Shown here one piece after another: positions 51,794 to 55,086 of a DNA stretch of 55,086 nucleotides. Where the stretch lies: positions 1 through 55,086 of the forward strand of contig NZ_JAAFYZ010000052.1 in the NCBI RefSeq assembly GCF_018274385.1, in the 5' to 3' direction. The stretch is from Catenulispora pinistramenti. Its GTDB lineage: Bacteria > Actinomycetota > Actinomycetes > Streptomycetales > Catenulisporaceae. Positions within the stretch are counted from its first letter, which is position 1; each line of letters begins with the position of its first letter. Under the pieces are notes generated by a model. That model was given only the letters and a program-made list of their open reading frames with translations, was not told the DNA's origin and did not search any database. The position numbers and the translations under genes were made by a program.

Positions 51794-52462
51794 ATGTCCG
51801 CCACCATCAGTGAGCAGTCCGGCCAGATCAAGGCCGCCTCGGCCGAGCGGCTCCCCGGCGAGGTGGTCGCGGTCTTCGACCGCAGCGTCGCGGACCTGCT
51901 CGAGACGGGGATCCCCGCCGACGCGGTCAAGACCGGTGACCGGGTGGAGCCGTTCACGCTCGACGACGCCGCCGGCCGGCCCGTCAGCCTCGATCAGCTC
52001 CTCGCGGCCGGTCCCGCCGTGATCGTGTTCTACCGCGGCGGCTGGTGCCCCTACTGCAATGTGGCGCTGCGCACCTACCAGCGCGAGCTGCTCCCCGAGC
52101 TCGATGCGTTCGGCGCCCGGCTGGTGGCCATCAGCCCTCAGACACCCGATGAATCCCTGTCCACCGCTGAGAAGGCGGAGCTGGCCTTCACGGTGCTCTC
52201 CGACCCCGGCAGCCGCGTGGCCCAGAGCCTCGGAATCGCTTTCCGGCAGCCCGACGAAGTCCTCGCCGCCCAGCAGCAGCTGGGTCTGGACCTGGCCGCG
52301 GTCAACGCCGAAGGCTCGGTCTACCTTCCCCGCCCGACCGTGCTGATCGTCGGCCAGGACCGAACCGTGCGCTTCGTGGACATCCAGCCTGACTACACGG
52401 CTCGCACCGAGGTCGCCGATGTCCTCACCGCGCTTGCCGCCCTCGAAACCGACAGGAGCTGA
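51794..52462 (+). CDS. Peroxiredoxin-like (AhpC/TSA family) protein
   Basis: A 222-residue thioredoxin-fold protein with a CxxC active site in FYRGGWCPYCNVALRTYQ (about residues 75-92), the place of the peroxidatic Cys in AhpC/TSA proteins. There is no signal peptide, so it is cytoplasmic. It probably reduces peroxides or acts as a thiol reductase. The divergent TetR regulator with paired operators suggests induction by a small electrophile or oxidant. Confidence 0.88.
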   Translation: MSATISEQSGQIKAASAERLPGEVVAVFDRSVADLLETGIPADAVKTGDRVEPFTLDDAAGRPVSLDQLLAAGPAVIVFYRGGWCPYCNVALRTYQRELLPELDAFGARLVAISPQTPDESLSTAEKAELAFTVLSDPGSRVAQSLGIAFRQPDEVLAAQQQLGLDLAAVNAEGSVYLPRPTVLIVGQDRTVRFVDIQPDYTARTEVADVLTALAALETDRS

Positions 52463-52501
52463 CGGAGCTGAGAGGGCTGAGGGGGCTGACGGGCAGCCCC
52501 C

Positions 52502-53227
52502 TCACTCACCACCCAGAAACCGCGTCGGCAACGCGGTCTCCTCGACCACACCGTCCGCACCGCGCCGCACCGAGAACGCCACGGCCCCCGGCCGATCCGC
52601 GACGGCCTCCGCCAACTCCTCGTCCACGTAATGCAGCCCGACCCCGTCGTCGCACGCGAACCCGTCCGGCAGCGCGCCCTCGGCGACGAGCCCGTGGAAC
52701 AGCGGCCGACGCCGGGCCTCGGAGGCGTAGTGCGGGCAGTACGAGCCCTTCAGGAACCCGAGTGCGTCGGTGAACGGCCGCAGGTCCGGGCCGAACGAGT
52801 CCGTGGTCCCGCCCTCGAACCAGCAGATCCCGCCGGCGCTGGAGCCGAGCAGTACCACGCCGGCTTCCCAGGCCTTGCGGAACACCTGGTCCAGGCCGTG
52901 CACGCGCCACACCGCCAGCATGTTGGCCACGCTGCCGCCGCCGACCCACACCACATCCTGGGACAGCAGCAGGTCTTCGGGGTCTGCGACGTTCGGCATC
53001 GGGAACAGGGCCAGATGGCGCACATCCGCCGGGGCGCCGGCGAGACGGTCGTAGAAGCGCAGGGTGGTGGCCGGGTTGTCGCCCTCGGCGGTGTTCAGCA
53101 CGCACATCTTCGGCCGGGTCTTGCCGCTGAGCCGCCACGCCAGCTCGAAGTAGAGCGGAACGTCCTCGCGCGGCATCATGGCGCCGCCGCCGATCGCCAG
53201 GATGTGCTTCCGTCCGTCTGCTGCCAT
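52502..53227 (-). CDS. Peptidase E-like (S51 family) protein
   Basis: A 241-residue protein with the nucleophile Ser in GSSAGGICWF (about residue 125), an early IGGG and a GGSVANML loop, and a later SYCPHY. S51 members are Asp-dipeptidases or cyanophycinase relatives with a class-I glutamine-amidotransferase-like fold. It is a single gene, convergent with the peroxiredoxin gene. Confidence 0.88.
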   Translation of the reverse strand: MAADGRKHILAIGGGAMMPREDVPLYFELAWRLSGKTRPKMCVLNTAEGDNPATTLRFYDRLAGAPADVRHLALFPMPNVADPEDLLLSQDVVWVGGGSVANMLAVWRVHGLDQVFRKAWEAGVVLLGSSAGGICWFEGGTTDSFGPDLRPFTDALGFLKGSYCPHYASEARRRPLFHGLVAEGALPDGFACDDGVGLHYVDEELAEAVADRPGAVAFSVRRGADGVVEETALPTRFLGGE

Positions 53228-53426
53228 GGCACCGACGGTAGCGCACCGGCAGACACCTCAAAACGCCAGCGCTGAGCAGCCGCGGCCGCTTCCAGTTGCA
53301 CAGACGCGTCCACCGAGGCAGGCTGGCCCGGCAAAGCGGTGTCGCCGTCCGGATCCTCAAGGACGGCACGCCGTTCCTCACGCTCAACCCGGCCCCGGAT
53401 CCGGCGTCGGCGATATTTTGGTGTCT

Positions 53427-54278
53427 ATGGACGCGATCGACGTTGCGGAGCTGGCCTTGAGTCTTCCGGACATTGACCCTTCGCAGCCCAGTCCGGCTCG
53501 CATCTACGACTTCTGGCTGGGCGGCAGCCAGAACTTCGAGGCCGACCGGGAGGCCGGCCGACGGGCCGCCGAGGCCATGCCCACCCTGGTCGGCGCCATC
53601 CGCGCCAACCGCGCCTTCCTCGGCCGGGTGGTGCGCCGCCTGGCCCGCTCCGAAGGCATCACCCAGTTCCTGGACCTGGGCTCCGGTGTACCGACCGTGG
53701 GCAACGTTCACGAGGTCGCGATGGAGACGAACCCCGAGGCACGCGTGGTCTACGTCGACGTGGACCAGGTCGCCATCGCCCACGCCCGGGCCCTGCTGAC
53801 CGACGTCCCCAACGCCGTCGCGATCCTGGCCGACCTCCGCCGCCCCGAGACCGTGCTGGCCCACCCACTGCTCCAGCAGACACTGGACATGTCAAAGCCG
53901 GTCGCGGTACTGATGAACGCGGTCCTGCACTTCGTCCCGGACAGCGAGGACCCGGCCGCCATCGTCGCCGCCTACATCGCCGCCACCGCCCCAGGCAGCT
54001 ACCTGGCCCTGTCCCACGCAGCCCCGGACCTGGCGCACCCCGGCGAGCAACAACAAATGCTCGACGACTACCAGCGCTCCACCCGCGTCCCCTTCATCAA
54101 CCGCGAGCCCGAGGTCATCGCGGCCTGGCTGACAGGCCTGGAGATCCAGCCCCCGGGCCTGGTGACGGTCGACCAGTGGGAACCCGAGCCGAACGCCGCC
54201 GAGACACCGATCCTGCGCACCTACGGAGTCCTGGCCCGCAAGCCACTGTCAGGCCACGAAGACGAAAGCACCGCCTGA
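53427..54278 (+). CDS. SAM-dependent methyltransferase, DUF574 family
   Basis: A 283-residue protein. The N-terminal signature PSPARIYDFWLGGSQNFEADR is typical of actinobacterial DUF574 proteins; the SAM-binding motif is FLDLGSGVPT and the acidic residue is in VVYVDVD. Lineages like this encode many paralogues. The substrate is unknown. A GTG two codons upstream is an alternative start. A TATTTT hexamer at 53413-53418 could be a -10. Confidence 0.88.
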   Translation: MDAIDVAELALSLPDIDPSQPSPARIYDFWLGGSQNFEADREAGRRAAEAMPTLVGAIRANRAFLGRVVRRLARSEGITQFLDLGSGVPTVGNVHEVAMETNPEARVVYVDVDQVAIAHARALLTDVPNAVAILADLRRPETVLAHPLLQQTLDMSKPVAVLMNAVLHFVPDSEDPAAIVAAYIAATAPGSYLALSHAAPDLAHPGEQQQMLDDYQRSTRVPFINREPEVIAAWLTGLEIQPPGLVTVDQWEPEPNAAETPILRTYGVLARKPLSGHEDESTA

Positions 54279-54319
54279 ACCGGCTGAGCGGCCACACCCG
54301 GGGGAGGTAGCCTGCCATC

Positions 54320-54643
54320 ATGGCGATCCGCAAGTCACTGGAAGAATCCGTAGTGTTCGACGGCCCCAGCACCTACTGGGGCCCGAGATGCGTCGCGGCC
54401 ATGCAGGCAGCCGGATTCACCCTCACCATGGTGGACGACGCCGCCGGCCGCGTGGAGGGCACGTTCAAGTCCGCCACCGTCTGGGGCGGACTCGTCGTGA
54501 CCTTGACGCCGGTCGGCCCGACGACGACGCAGATCACCGCGAAGGCGACAGCGAATGTTGACAACCTCTATGCGGCGTTCCGTAGTCCTGGGCGCAAGAT
54601 TATTGAGGAGTTCAAGGCTGCGCTTACGCGGCTGCCGCTCTGA
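54320..54643 (+). CDS. Small protein of unknown function
   Basis: A 107-residue protein with no signal or membrane segment: an alternating beta pattern (VVFDGPSTYW, GGLVVTLTPVG, TQITAKATANV) and a C-terminal helix KIIEEFKAAL. It may be a small START/polyketide-cyclase-like or DUF1499-like domain, but I cannot confirm this. The ATG follows GGGGGAGG. A terminator-like hairpin and repeat copy D follow. Confidence 0.65.
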   Translation: MAIRKSLEESVVFDGPSTYWGPRCVAAMQAAGFTLTMVDDAAGRVEGTFKSATVWGGLVVTLTPVGPTTTQITAKATANVDNLYAAFRSPGRKIIEEFKAALTRLPL

Positions 54644-54681
54644 TTTGGCTCGGTGATGTGGCACTTTGGTCCGGCTCTTTG

Positions 54682-54706
54682 AGCTGGTTTTTTGGGCCAG
54701 CTTTTT
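54682..54706 (+). terminator. Hairpin with T-run after the gene at 54320
   Basis: AGCTGG (54682-54687) pairs with CCAGCT (54697-54702), and TTTT follows. It lies 40 bp past the stop and resembles an intrinsic terminator. Confidence 0.5.
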
Positions 54707-54782
54707 GGGCCAGCTCTTTGGTCCGGCGCACCGGATCGCCGTTGCCCTGCTCTGGCGTGGGGCTGTTCGGGTTCGGGTTTTT

Positions 54783-55086
54783 TTGGGGCTGGGGTTTGTG
54801 GTCCGGGTTGCTGTTGGGGCGTGGGTTGAAAGGCGATTTTTACGGCCTTCGGTCATAGTTGTGCCGGTTCGGGGTTCGGGGTGGTGGGTGTGTTTCTCGG
54901 CTGCCGGTTTCCGCGTTCACAACCCCGCCCCACCTCAGGCCTCTTCAACACCGGCAAGTCAGGACAAGGGCACAGGCCAGATCAAGAGCAAGATCAAGGG
55001 CACAGGCAAGATCAACAGCAAGATCAAGGTCAAACCCATGGTGAAGGGCCGGGCCTCCGGCGGGCCTCGGCAACCTCAGGGAAACT
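54783..55086 (-). repeat. Long intergenic repeat, copy D (reverse, cut by window end)
   Basis: Reverse-oriented copy. TTTTACGGCCTTCGGTCATA lies near 54838-54857 and the hexanucleotide tract at about 54958-55035 (about 13 units). It continues to the GGAAACT at the window end, just before the inverted-repeat core that copies A-C contain. Like copy A it lacks the GGCAACGTTTGCC terminal segment. Confidence 0.85.

Overview
The window is about 55 kb of very GC-rich DNA with actinobacterial codon use. AfsR/SARP and WXG100/EccC genes, MmyB-type XRE, DUF574-type methyltransferase and SigE-type ECF families are all present. This fits a soil actinomycete; a Catenulispora-like organism is a guess from gene style only. 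I see no rRNA, tRNA, CRISPR array, transposase or phage genes.

Layout. 1-650: copy A of a long intergenic repeat plus a CA-rich microsatellite. 652-2862: MerR regulator divergent from an SDR-like protein, then an AlkA-like DNA glycosylase. 3035-5845: Tat-exported GH95 fucosidase with a ricin-type lectin tail. 5977-21651: a redox/dormancy island. It holds a tandem universal stress protein, a DosR-like response regulator, a DevS/DosT-like GAF-GAF haem sensor kinase, an FMN-binding (PNPOx-fold) protein, phosphoketolase, a GNAT/acyl-CoA-synthetase fusion, a CPA2 antiporter, flavodoxin, HtpX, an AcuC-type deacetylase and three small unknown proteins. A shared GGGnCnnnnGnCCC-like box lies upstream of most of these units, which suggests one hypoxia/NO-responsive regulon. 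It couples phosphoketolase carbon flow (acetyl-phosphate) to protein acetylation and deacetylation. 21762-25208: esterase and metallo-hydrolase operon divergent from an XRE regulator.

25205-26889: two inverted copies (B, C) of the long repeat with matching outer ends, around a 0.4 kb centre without a gene. 26899-40142: large SARP regulator, a LysM-like membrane protein, and a type VII secretion module (two WXG100 proteins, a triple-ATPase EccC, a candidate secreted protein, two unrecognised proteins). 40144-41879: SigE-family ECF sigma factor translationally coupled to a membrane protein with a pentapeptide repeat. 42010-43714: DUF6412-like protein, YidC-type insertase, DinB-like protein. 43744-48144: zinc uptake operon (lipoprotein, ATPase, two permeases, Zur) behind two Zur boxes. 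48166-50908: nitronate monooxygenase and MFS exporter divergent from an ArsR regulator with two operators. 51022-52462: TetR regulator divergent from a peroxiredoxin with two operators. 52502-54643: peptidase E-like protein, SAM methyltransferase, small unknown protein. 54783-55086: copy D of the repeat, cut by the window end.

The best candidates for something undescribed are the box-linked dormancy/acetylation regulon with its small unknown proteins, the four-copy repeat family (70-bp-arm palindrome plus variable hexanucleotide tract), and the compact type VII locus with its LysM-like membrane partner.
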